Below the pieces are notes generated by a model, which was not told the DNA's origin, ran no database searches, and saw nothing but the letters and a program-made list of their open reading frames with translations. From NCBI GenBank assembly GCA_023653785.1, contig JAMKCH010071803.1:62001-126000 (forward strand): 64,000 bases of DNA, in the 5' to 3' direction. Of the stretch, positions 24,922-34,124 are shown piece after piece (position 1 is the stretch's first letter; each line of letters begins with the position of its first letter). Both the position numbers and the translations under genes were made by a program. This DNA is from Ophioderma brevispina. Lineage: Eukaryota > Echinodermata > Ophiuroidea > Amphilepidida > Ophiodermatidae.

Positions 24922-25965
24922 GTATGCAAGCCATAAAGGCCATAACGTATTGCTGGAATGCGTTGCGGGAGAAAGTAGCAAGCGTTGCGAATTTCGGCAA
25001 CGCGTTGCGACATTTCAGCAACCCGTCGCGGTGTCGGCCAATCAAAATCATGAATTCGTGACGTATTTCAAAAAATAGCCCCACAACGCGTTGCCAGATA
25101 TTTTGCAACGCGTTGACGAACCTTCACAACGGTTGGAACATTTACAACGCGTTGCGAGTTACACAACGCGTTGCAAGCTTAACAACGCGTTGCTAAGGAA
25201 ACAAGCCATAAGGGTCATAAAGTATTGCCGCAATGCGTTGTGAGAAGTAGCAATGCGTGCGACATTTCGCAAAGCGTTGCGGCCACGGCCAATCAAAATC
25301 ATGAAGTTCTGGACGTATTTCAAAAAATAGATCCACAGCGGGGCGGCAATACGTTAGACCCTATGGCTTTCACAACGCGTTGCAAACCATCACAACGCGT
25401 TGAGAGCTGCACAACGCGTTGTAAACTTCACAACGCGTTGTGAAGGCCAATAAGGGTCATACCTAATTCTGCAACGCGTTGTGGAAGTTTGCAAACGCGT
25501 TGTGAAGGTCGAAACGCGTTGTGAGATTTCGATTTTTGAATTACGTCACAGAAATTCATGATTTTGATATTGGATGACACCGCAACGGCTTTGCTGAATG
25601 TCGCAACGCGTTGCCGAAATGTCCCGAGAACGCGTTGCATTTCGCAACGCGTTGTGACTCTCACAACGCGTTCGGCATACGTTATGACCCTTATTGCTTG
25701 TTAACCTTAGCAACGCGTGTGAAGCTTTGCAACGCGTGTGAAGCCGCAACGCGTTGTGAAGGTTGCAACGCTGCAAAGTATCTAGCAACGCGTTGTGGGT
25801 CTATTTTTTGAAATACCTCAGAAATCATGATTTGATTGGCCGACACAGCACCGCGTTGCTGAAATGTCGCAACGTTTTGCGAAATTCCGGCAACGCGTTG
25901 CTACTATCTCGGCCCACAAAAAACCGTTGCAGCAATACGTTATATGGCCTTTGTGGCTTGCCATA
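24922..25965. repeat. Inverted dimer of tandem units packed with the palindrome CAACGCGTTG
   Basis: Four units of about 260 bp lie here, the first two forward (from about 24928 and 25203) and the last two reversed (ending about 25690 and 25960). Each holds a CAAGCCATAAGGGTCATAA-like start, a GGCCAATCAAAATCATGAATT block, TATTTCAAAAAATAG followed by CCACA, and many copies of the self-complementary word CAACGCGTTG. I count about 19 exact AACGCGTTG copies plus several one-base variants. The outer arms (24922-25105 and 25785-25965) are long inverted repeats. No protein is encoded. Origin unknown: foldback transposon or satellite-like amplification. Confidence 0.8.
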
Positions 25966-26386
25966 GCCGGTGTCCTTTTACAACTCATCGAAGGAATAAC
26001 ATGGGTAAAACGGAACCACCCAAGTGTGGCATCTTGCTCAGCAGGCTTGAATAATTAGTATCTTATCCTTTTTGAGCTTTTTTAAAAACATGCGCCAACA
26101 GTTTTAGGCGATATCTTTTGTCACTATTTGGAATTAGAAAGTAAATTTAGATTGTGGGGTTGGTGTGTATCCGTAGATTTTTTATTCTACATTGATTTTA
26201 TTGCTGTTTGGGTTTCATTGGGGTCCTAACTGTCAAAAAATGATGGGTGCAACTTTTCGGACTGATGCCCCCTCCTGCACGGGGGAAATGTTAGTACAGG
26301 GAAAATTTTAAAATCAGCAACATGGTGTTGTAATGTATACGAATCGTTCCCTCTTCTCTCTAAGGATTAAAATAGTATATATTTTC

Positions 26387-26767
26387 CTAGGTTCCAACCT
26401 TTAGTTAAGCGGTATAGCCCATAAGGTTCAAGGTCACCCTGGGGGTAAATGCTTCGATTTTTGTGAAAGTGGTGTCCAAATGATTCCTTGTGTCAACTGA
26501 ACCAGAAATGCATTTTAACTGTTTTGGTGATGTCACCTTGCGACCTCCAGGGAAAATTCTGGTGACCCCATAGACCATGTAGACCTTGGCTACATTTTGC
26601 TATTAATTAGCCACCAAATGTCACACACTGTAAAATATACTTTTTGGTCAGTGAGACAATACAACAACTATCACCAGTTTCACAAATCTAGCATTGTGTA
26701 AATTTTTACCCCAGATTGACCTTGACCATTTACGGTGCATAGCGCTTTAACTAAGGTCGGAACCTAG
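26387..26767. mobile_element. Inverted-repeat MITE with CTAGGTTCC termini
   Basis: The left end is CTAGGTTCCAACCTTTAGTT and the right end is its near-complement, AACTAAGGTCGGAACCTAG. Inner matches GGTCAAGGTCA and GGGGTAAA give about 65 bp of imperfect terminal repeat. The outermost TA may be the target site, which would suggest the Tc1/mariner group; this is tentative. Length about 380 bp, non-coding. Confidence 0.68.
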
Positions 26768-28308
26768 TAATAAAATCCTTTTTTTAATCCGGATAAGGAA
26801 CGAACATGTTAATGTACATTAAACACATTTGACTCGATTTTAAAATTTCCCTGTAGTAACGTTTCTCCCTTGAGGAAGGGGGCAACAGTCCCAAAATTTG
26901 CACCCCATCATTTTCTACTGTCTGTCCCTGATTGAATGAAAACAGCAAGAAATCAACTTTAGCACCAAATCCTACGGGAACTGTTTCTTGACATACCACC
27001 CCACTAATTAGTGTCAATTGAAAGCTGGTGAATTTCGGCATTGGACTATAATAATAGGAAAAAAAGCGGCAGATTTTTTTTTTTTTTTTTTTACAACAAT
27101 CCAAAATCGTGGCATACACATGCCTTTCAGGTGATCATCGCATCGTATACTGTGCTTCATGGAGATTTTGGCCGTAATTATGCTCCCAGAAGGCATATGT
27201 CCAGGAGCTTAAGTATACTCGGAGACATTTACCCTTTGATGAGCGCGTTCTTCCCTGGTTTGTAAAAGGGGCCTAGCTATCATCGCATGTGGCGTATGGT
27301 CGGACGGATGACCCAGCAACAGCAGATCACTTTATTGTCTCATGGTGGACAATCCGAGGCGTGCATTGTTTTTCCGCAGTAAATACGAAGAGAACCAGGA
27401 AGTACATGCTCGTCAAAGGGTTTTCTGTCCCGACTATATGTTCCTGGAGCATAATAATCTGGAAAATTATCCTGTCGAATATGCCTGAGCATATTGGAAT
27501 GGAACAATGTTCCAGGAGCAAAAATGGGTAATGTGTCCGTGCAGTGGAGAACTGTTTTGTCAGTACTACTGCATGCTCCTGGCATGCCTTGCATTCAATT
27601 TGCTTAGAATATTCTCCAGATTATTTGTCTGTTCCAGGACCCTATGGTCCTGTCCTTAATGCTCCTAGAGCATAATTTTGGGTCAATTCTCAGCGTGGCA
27701 AATAGTTTGAGTAATATTTCTAATTTCTGCCCTGGGTACACGCGCGTTGCTTGCGTGAACTGCGTCTACATGCAACCAGTGGTTCGCCGTTTTGGCGGGG
27801 AAGTTCGGGCGTACGTAGTACTTGGCCAAGAACAATTATTACGCCAAGCGTCACAATCTGCCGATACACCTTGAAATTTGTATTTGTAAACGTAACTAAA
27901 TTATTGAAAATGGCTGGGCATGCATTTTATAATACAACGGCCCAATTTGCAATTGGAAGGAAAAAATCGCATGACTTGAAGCTGAGGCCCCACTAACTAG
28001 GCAAGAGTAAATCTGTAATCTTTCCTGATTGGTTTATTCCGTCAAGTTGCAGAATTCGTAGTGGAGGGGTCTATTGCACTCTTTTCCGAATTTAAAATGG
28101 ATTGCTGTTGCCGGGCATGAGGAGGAGTGGCGTTCCTCATATTTTGGCAATATCTTGTTTTGCCTGCCGTGACGTCACGGTTGGCCAGCATACCCGTGTG
28201 CTTTATTCTTTACTCTACTGCGTCCGAGCTTTAATTTTTATTTCCGTCAGTGAGGTTATGTTGTAATGACGTCCAGGTGTCAATAAGACATTCCCGTGAT
28301 GTTGGTCC
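26768..28308. other. No gene recognised; contains a cluster of CTCCTGGAGCAT-like words
   Basis: A run of T (about 27076-27092) is near the left end. From 27180 to 27672 the words TGCTCC, TCCAGGAGC, TCCTGGAGCATAAT, GCTCCTGGCATGC and GCTCCTAGAGCATAA recur at least seven times in both orientations. They look like small quasi-palindromes. The frames at 27289-27594 run over these words and are not convincing genes. Confidence 0.45.
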
Positions 28309-28312
28309 TTAA

Positions 28313-28861
28313 AGGTATTAGCAGCGATAATGCGAGAGAATTGAAAAAATGTGGAAATGCATGATTTTTAACTTATCATCAGGGATAAGTGTGTACAATT
28401 CCATCTAAACTGCTGTAATGAAAAAAAACTCCACCAAATATTGACAAAAATGAAATCTTTGAGGAATTTTGCCATAACGTCTCCCGCAATAGGACATACA
28501 GCACGGGTCTCAAATCTGCACTAACAAAGCTGATTGTGGTATACAAACCAGTACAGAATAAAAAGATCAATGATGTTTGTGCTTTGAGGTCAAGCTGTAT
28601 TGAACATGGTGCACCATATCACGCTGAAAAATCGTGATATTCAACCGGGAAAGGCTGTTTTGATCTTAAGTTGGAATTTTGCACGTCACGTATAGAAATT
28701 ACCGAATCAGATAAAAAGTACTCTGGCCTGTCTTTAATACATCTGATTCAGCCAACCATTCAGGTATGTTTGCATATCCATGCTAGTAAGAAAAATATAA
28801 AACTAAGAATGTTTGATGATTTTTTCGATATTTTTGGATTAGCAATCGCTGGCTAATCCCT
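28313..28861. mobile_element. TTAA-flanked MITE with AGGTATTAGC termini
   Basis: TTAA at 28309-28312 is followed by AGGTATTAGCAGCGAT. The right end is ATCGCTGGCTAATCCCT followed by TTAA at 28862-28865. The intact 4-bp TTAA duplication and AGG start point to a TTAA-specific transposase (Kolobok or piggyBac type; AGG looks nearer to Kolobok as I know it). It is 549 bp with no transposase frame, so non-autonomous. Confidence 0.75.
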
Positions 28862-28865
28862 TTAA

Positions 28866-30720
28866 AACCATGCTCGTAGTGGGCCTATAGTCGTAAGATT
28901 CACTATTATGTAAATAGCATTTTATCTTTAAAATTCTATTATCACTATTTTAACCCACAGACCCCGCCTATTCTTTTGAAAAAAGGAACATTTTTATAAC
29001 ATTTAAAACGCGAGACCTCTCTTTTCGTGACTTTTTAGACGATTGTAAATTTGAAGTTTCAACAAACCCCCCATTTTGGGTGAAAATTTTGCAAATTGCT
29101 TGCCCAATAATCCCTTTGTATTTGTGGGAAGTTTGGAAGTATTATAGTAGTAATTTATAGTCCGGTCTCACGTCCGGCTACACGGTAAGGATAAGGTCAC
29201 TCAATTTAGTTGCTCTTCAACGCCATTGTTTCCGGGCGTATTTCCTTTAATCGTCTATGGAACCCAGACTATGGCTCCCCGCCGGACTATAGTTGCTTTC
29301 ACTTCACACAACACAATACCGCATTTTTGGCTACCCTTCTCACCAGACAAAGACCTATTTTTGCACCTCTGTCACCAAATACCCAATGGTTGAAAGCATC
29401 ACCTTGACAACCATTACGTCCGTTTCATACTGAGTGTTGTCGTCCCTGTGAAATTTTGCCAGTTCTATGCTCCTAACCCTCAATTTGGCCCAAAATTATT
29501 CAAAGGCCATAAATTAGTCCAAAAAACACCCTTCTTTTGCTAAAATTTTTAATTCACAAGCTCCAAAGTTGGCGCTTCACACTGCACACCCGGTACCCCT
29601 ACCCCAAAATTTGCTGACCAGCCCCACCCCCCCCCCCCCAGGTTGTGGCCCACAAGTACTTTCTGGCTTTCAACCTGCTGAAGTATCGGGAATTTTGTGA
29701 GATTTCACATAATGAAGTAATTTTTTTTATTGCAATTAACATGTCTTCTAAGTTATGCTAGCAATGGTGATTTCAAATGTCCTATCCAACAAATAAGCAC
29801 AGTTTCCTGCAGCCCCTTCACACTTCATCATACATATTTGCAAGCTTGTTATGACCACTATCTCAACTCCATGTCACAGTTCAAAAGCTTCAACTCACTA
29901 CTGTAATGTTCAATATTAACTCCTTTGTCAGGTATGAGTCATGATGTACCCAGAATGCAAAAGTCAGTTCATGTTACCATACAGGTATAGGTACACAAGA
30001 AGGTCATTGTAATTGTGCCCTGGAATGATTCTATATTGTCGGCTCTTATGCATACAATTAAATCAAGGTTCAATAAACAACCATTGTATTCAGTGTGCCT
30101 CTGACATGGTTTTGCATTACAGTCACATCCTGTGGATTGAGGAAGTGGTTTTTAATTAAAATGAAATGTAAATTTACAAATTGCTTTCGCGTCTTTTAGT
30201 TTTTATAATTCTTCCATCTGTTGGCAATCAACCCTGATAGCAAATCCAATACAATTCCTTATGGCTCCAACCATGGGATAGGAGGGGGGGGGTCAATGAC
30301 CTATGTATCATGTGCAAACATATCAACATAACATGGGTATAGACTTTTGGCATATTCATCTTTTTTTTTCACCAAAAAAAATCTGTTAACATTTTCAAAA
30401 CCACAATCCTACCCACAACTAATCACAACTGTTTTTTTTTTTAAAACTCTAATTCAATTCTTTACTTCAAGCTGGTAGCAGAAAATGGACTAAAATTAAG
30501 TCCATTTTAAAAAATCCATGTTTTTATTTGGACGTCTAGTAAAAGGTTTCTTATCAGGTAATTTAAACTCAGGAAATTCATTTAAAAAATCTTGTAGGAC
30601 TTGGATGAATTTGTCGCCTGCCTCACTAGGTGTAATTTCATCAGATGCTAAAGCATGGTGTAATGGTGTAAGCCGAATTGATTTTGGGTCTATGGTTGAA
30701 AAGGATGAATCATCATGAAG
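28866..30720. other. No gene recognised
   Basis: AT-rich single-copy-looking sequence with C-runs (about 29625-29640), a G-run at 30282-30291 and T-runs. Short frames on both strands are unremarkable. I see no exon, RNA gene or inverted-repeat element here. Confidence 0.45.
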
Positions 30721-30721
30721 A

Positions 30722-31209
30722 GGAGAGCGTGGCCTAGCGGTTAGGGTGCTTTCCTGTGGCGCAAATTTACCAACAAAAATTCCCGGGTTCGAATCCCAGT
30801 GGGGTCGTGGCACTTGCTGGGATTTATTCTAAGCTATTCTAGTACTATACATTCTGGATTTGATCTGTATACCAGCTATTGATTAAATACAGAATACCGC
30901 TCTCCTCCCTGGTTCACTTGGAATTGTCAAATGGATCATGAAAGCATCCCGTCCTTCGGAGGGGACGTTAAGCCGTCGGTCCCGTGTACAGAGAGTCACA
31001 ACTGTACATGTACATCGGAGTCAGTGTCGAGTAAGAGTAGGGTGAAAACCCCTGACTGTTCCCAATCCACCCCAGCCTCAAATAGCGGGCCATGTTAGGA
31101 GCGTCCGTATCATGGATACACGCGGCCCCAGATCAGCACACTCAGTTGAATAAATCCTGACACCACCACAAGCCATTACCAATGACTTGTGGATACGCTA
31201 AGAAGAAAA
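30722..31209 (+). mobile_element. tRNA-derived SINE
   Basis: The head is tRNA-like: A box TGGCCTAGCGG at 30730-30740 and B box GGTTCGAATCC at 30786-30796, spaced as in a pol III internal promoter. The body contains a GGGGACGTTAAGCCGTCGGT block (about 30961-30980), a conserved-core-like segment, then ACACGCGGCCCCAGATCAGC. It ends GGATACGCTAAGAAGAAAA. That tail resembles the 3' end of the LINE at 32635-36180 (CATACGCAAAAAGAAGAAG on its coding strand), suggesting that the LINE type supplies the enzyme. Length is about 490 bp; no clear target duplication was found. Confidence 0.82.
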
Positions 31210-31774
31210 TCACAGTTTGTCTTGCACATTTTCACAAACTGTGTAACACAATTTGATTTACCTACAAATGGGTATTGATAGCAGCTATGATGCATGGGGG
31301 GTTGGATATCGGGCGGGGGGAAATCTCAACACAAATGACCATACTAGGACCAGACATCAGTCTCATTTTAGCCTTCTGGTATATCAATTACCCTTTTTTC
31401 ATGCCAATTTTGGTATAGCAATGGGTTGTTTTTCAAAATTTTCTCAAATTTGTTGGAAAATTAGTCAAATTTCCTCAATCTTTAGTCAAAATTGTCCAAA
31501 TTTGCTTAAAATGTCAAAGGTTTGAGGAGAAAAGGGCAAAGTTTGGTTAAATTTGGGCCAAAATTTGCATCTCTGGTATACAGTAGCTATGGGTCTCTTT
31601 TTTGGCAAAATATGGTATATCTATGGGTCCTACTTCAGACTCTAGGAGGCACGTCCCTACCCAAATCAAAACATCATACATGGGACTGAGACTAAGATAA
31701 CTAGTATACGCACTGCGAATCGTGGTTTCATGGATTCGGTATAGACTATATCAAAATAAAGTATAAAATATATA
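31210..31774. other. No gene; low-complexity CAAATTT-rich DNA
   Basis: Between 31420 and 31560, phrases such as TCAAATTT, CCAAATTT and TCAAAATT repeat with drift. Nothing else can be supported. Confidence 0.45.
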
Positions 31775-32133
31775 AGCCGAATCAGAGATTTCCCGAGGAG
31801 GGCGCCCTCAATTTTCAAACAATTGTGTTTTTGCATATGCATAATGCTTGTCCATATACTAAACACTATGTGAAATACCTAAGATCAAATCGAAGTCCTT
31901 CATATAGAAAATCGCAACTTTGTTATAAATTTCCGGATCCGGAAATTTAGCTATAATACACAGTACGCTATGGCACTGCATACTACACATAAATGTTTAC
32001 TGCATGGAAACCAAAAATCCGATACATCTCAAACTTTGGAATTGGGCATTTTAGGTGACTATCTTTAGTTCTAGTTGACTATTTTCAATAAATACGCAAA
32101 AAAATTATGTTTCAAAAATCTCTGAGTCAGCCT
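31775..32133 (-). mobile_element. TTAA-type MITE, AGGCTGACTCAGAGAT family, inverted copy
   Basis: On the minus strand it begins AGGCTGACTCAGAGATT next to TTAA (32134-32137) and ends with the eroded complement AATCAGAGAT in its other arm. Shared inner blocks with 36355-36720 are GAACTAAAGATAGTCACCTAAAATG, AAACATTTATG, CCGGATCCGGAAATTTA and ACAAGCATTATG. It is older or more damaged at its left end, where the flank is TATA instead of TTAA. Confidence 0.78.
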
Positions 32134-32453
32134 TTAATTCTACATTCAAGCAGAGTGTTTACAGATGACTGCAATGTGCAAAAACTTGAGGCCTAACTCT
32201 TGCTTTGGACATGACTGGGATCTGCATAAAGGAAATATTATGCATATTATTGTCTCTAATTAAGTTTTTTTGGGTCATACCAAGAAAACGAAAGGTCATA
32301 TAACAAAATAAATATCATATACAATATTCCTTGTGAAATTTGCCACATTTTGTTACAAAGGTCGATATACTTTGGGCAATGTATGACCATTTTGAAATAC
32401 TAGTGTGTGGCATGCTTTTGCAATCACTGACCTCTACTGATAGCGGGTCTGAG

Positions 32454-32634
32454 TCGCCGATTGAAACAACAGGAAGTCGCTTATATGGCGGGAAATAATG
32501 CATAAACCTGCTGGTGCACATATTCCACACAGATGTTCTATTGTTTATACAAAATTACTTTAACTTTGACAATAAAAGGAAGCCATATTGCGGAGGGCAA
32601 AATGCAACTTCCTGTAGTTTAAATCGGCGACTTC
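32454..32634. repeat. Small foldback touching the LINE 3' end
   Basis: AGTCGCCGATTGAAAC near 32454 is mirrored by the complement at about 32620-32634 (GTTTAAATCGGCGACT), and ACAGGAAGT..GC is mirrored inside it. The right arm abuts the AAGAAG tail of the LINE. Whether it is a separate MITE or part of the LINE target is unclear. Confidence 0.45.
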
Positions 32635-32805
32635 TTCTTTTTGCGTATGAGGCAGCAGCTAATGTATTGTAAACGGTGGAGCCAGCTCACTGTTGATTGG
32701 TTGGGGTTTGAGAGGTCTATGTCCACCGGTGGACGAGAGATAGGGCACTCATTGAGAATGTGATCCGCAGTCTGTGATGGAGAACCACATTGGCAGGCTG
32801 GCGAT

Positions 32806-32972
32806 CAGTGGCGGATTGTGGCAGCTTAAGGTGGGGCCCCTTTAGCGTCAAGAAGCAACGCAATATCGCACTTTAGTGCGACTAAAGTGTGTCCGAAGGG
32901 GGCCTGAGAGCAATATTTTAGGGGGGCCCTGTCAGCAGCTGCTGACACTGCTGACTCTTAAATCCGCCACTG
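32806..32972. mobile_element. hAT-type MITE inserted in the LINE C-terminus
   Basis: The terminal repeats CAGTGGCGGATT and AATCCGCCACTG are perfect over 12 bp. The flanks CTGGCGAT (32798-32805) and CTGGCGAT (32973-32980) are an exact 8-bp target duplication, the hallmark of hAT elements. Removing the element and one duplicate joins the LINE frame from RPSP into ACQCG without a shift, which proves the insertion. It is 167 bp, non-coding, with a GCACTTTAGTGC palindrome inside. Confidence 0.93.
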
Positions 32973-33075
32973 CTGGCGATGGCCGCAGCCCCCATCGGTG
33001 CATATTGCTGTTGAAGCGACCGACTCCTGTGCGAATCCAGTTTAAGGTGACCCATTCCTTGCGTGGAAGATTGCT

Positions 33076-34124
33076 GGGCCATTCTCCGTTAAAGTGTTCA
33101 ACTTTGGTCTCCAAATGACGAAATATCAACATTAAGGAATTCCTGAAAATCATTGAAAATCGTAAACTTTAATATTCTCAGAACACGGAACAATGCATTG
33201 GTGATCTTAAAAATATTAGTATATTGCCTAACGTTAACACTTAAGTAACGTATCTGTCGTAACGTATCTGTCGGGCCTTTTTCTTAGTCGTGCTGTTCTT
33301 GATGAAAGTCCGTGCTTCACCGACTTAGTCTCTATACGTTATCAGGTATTACCTTCATACTAAAGCATGGTGTGGTATTCGACTTTATGTATCACACCAT
33401 ATTGCAAGAGCGTAGCAGGAGAGAGGTAATGTATCTGTCGCAGTATGAACATAACAGGAAAGGATTTCTTTCATTACTAGGGCTGGAAATTGTTACGTTG
33501 AAACCAGATTTTTATGCAAAACATGTATAATATAACATCGACATCTTCTAGATTTATCACATATTGGAACATAGGTATTCAGTTATTTTTAGCAATTTTG
33601 TATCCATTCGAATTATGGTAACGTATCTGTCTGCAATATTGGCAACATGCTCTCAGAGAACTCTTGCGAAACTTTAATAATCCAATATTATCATGTTTTA
33701 AACTTAACACCTCTTATGTACACAAAGGCAGCATTTTATAATACCTGCCACATGTTTTGATCGAGATCTCGATCACTTGAGCACAGTAAGTGTTAACAAT
33801 TAGTGCATAATAGAGGCTGATAAAAATGCAATGCAATCTGTGATATGCGCTCATGTGTAACGAGCAGGGACACATTTTAAAGAACGGGTTTGGGCTGGCG
33901 ACATGGCGAAAAGCAAGAATTATGCATCTTTTTAGCCTTATTGCTTGATACTTTCTCATCCGGTTACAACATCTAGTCCGGATCTTTTTGAAAAACATAA
34001 CTCCTAAGTATAATTTATATTCATAAACATTCATTCTTAAAGGCCAAAAACAAGCTTTAAAGTGTGCATGACTGTGAGCGACACTATAAAACGACTTTTT
34101 GAACACTTTATCGGAGAATGGACC
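33076..34124. mobile_element. 1.05-kb non-autonomous DNA transposon with 26-bp TIRs and 4-bp TSD
   Basis: The left TIR GGGCCATTCTCCGTTAAAGT continues to GTTCAA (33076-33101). The right TIR (34099-34124) is its complement with two mismatches. TGCT flanks both ends (33072-33075 and 34125-34128). Removing it joins the LINE codons PPG and SNLPRK in frame, so the boundaries are firm. Inside, the 14-mer GTAACGTATCTGTC occurs at 33245-33258, 33259-33272 and 33618-33631, with one variant at 33426-33439. The inner frames (up to 130 residues) match nothing I know and lack transposase motifs. The superfamily is not assigned. Confidence 0.9.
33245..33631 (+). promoter_or_regulatory. Iterated 14-mer inside the 4-bp-TSD transposon (possible transposase-binding sites)
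   Basis: Three exact and one near copy of GTAACGTATCTGTC, two of them directly abutting, all on the same strand. Repeated subterminal words in non-autonomous transposons often bind the mobilising transposase. That role here is an inference. Confidence 0.45.

Noticed and set aside
24922..25965. CRISPR-like array interpretation of the CAACGCGTTG repeats
   Set aside because: The repeat is a 10-bp palindrome with irregular spacing and inverted symmetry; there are no unique spacers of constant size, and the genome is eukaryotic.
33714..34106. 130-residue minus frame inside the 1.05-kb transposon
   Set aside because: No transposase residues or zinc-finger pattern can be seen; it uses the TIR itself as its start. 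Likely chance.
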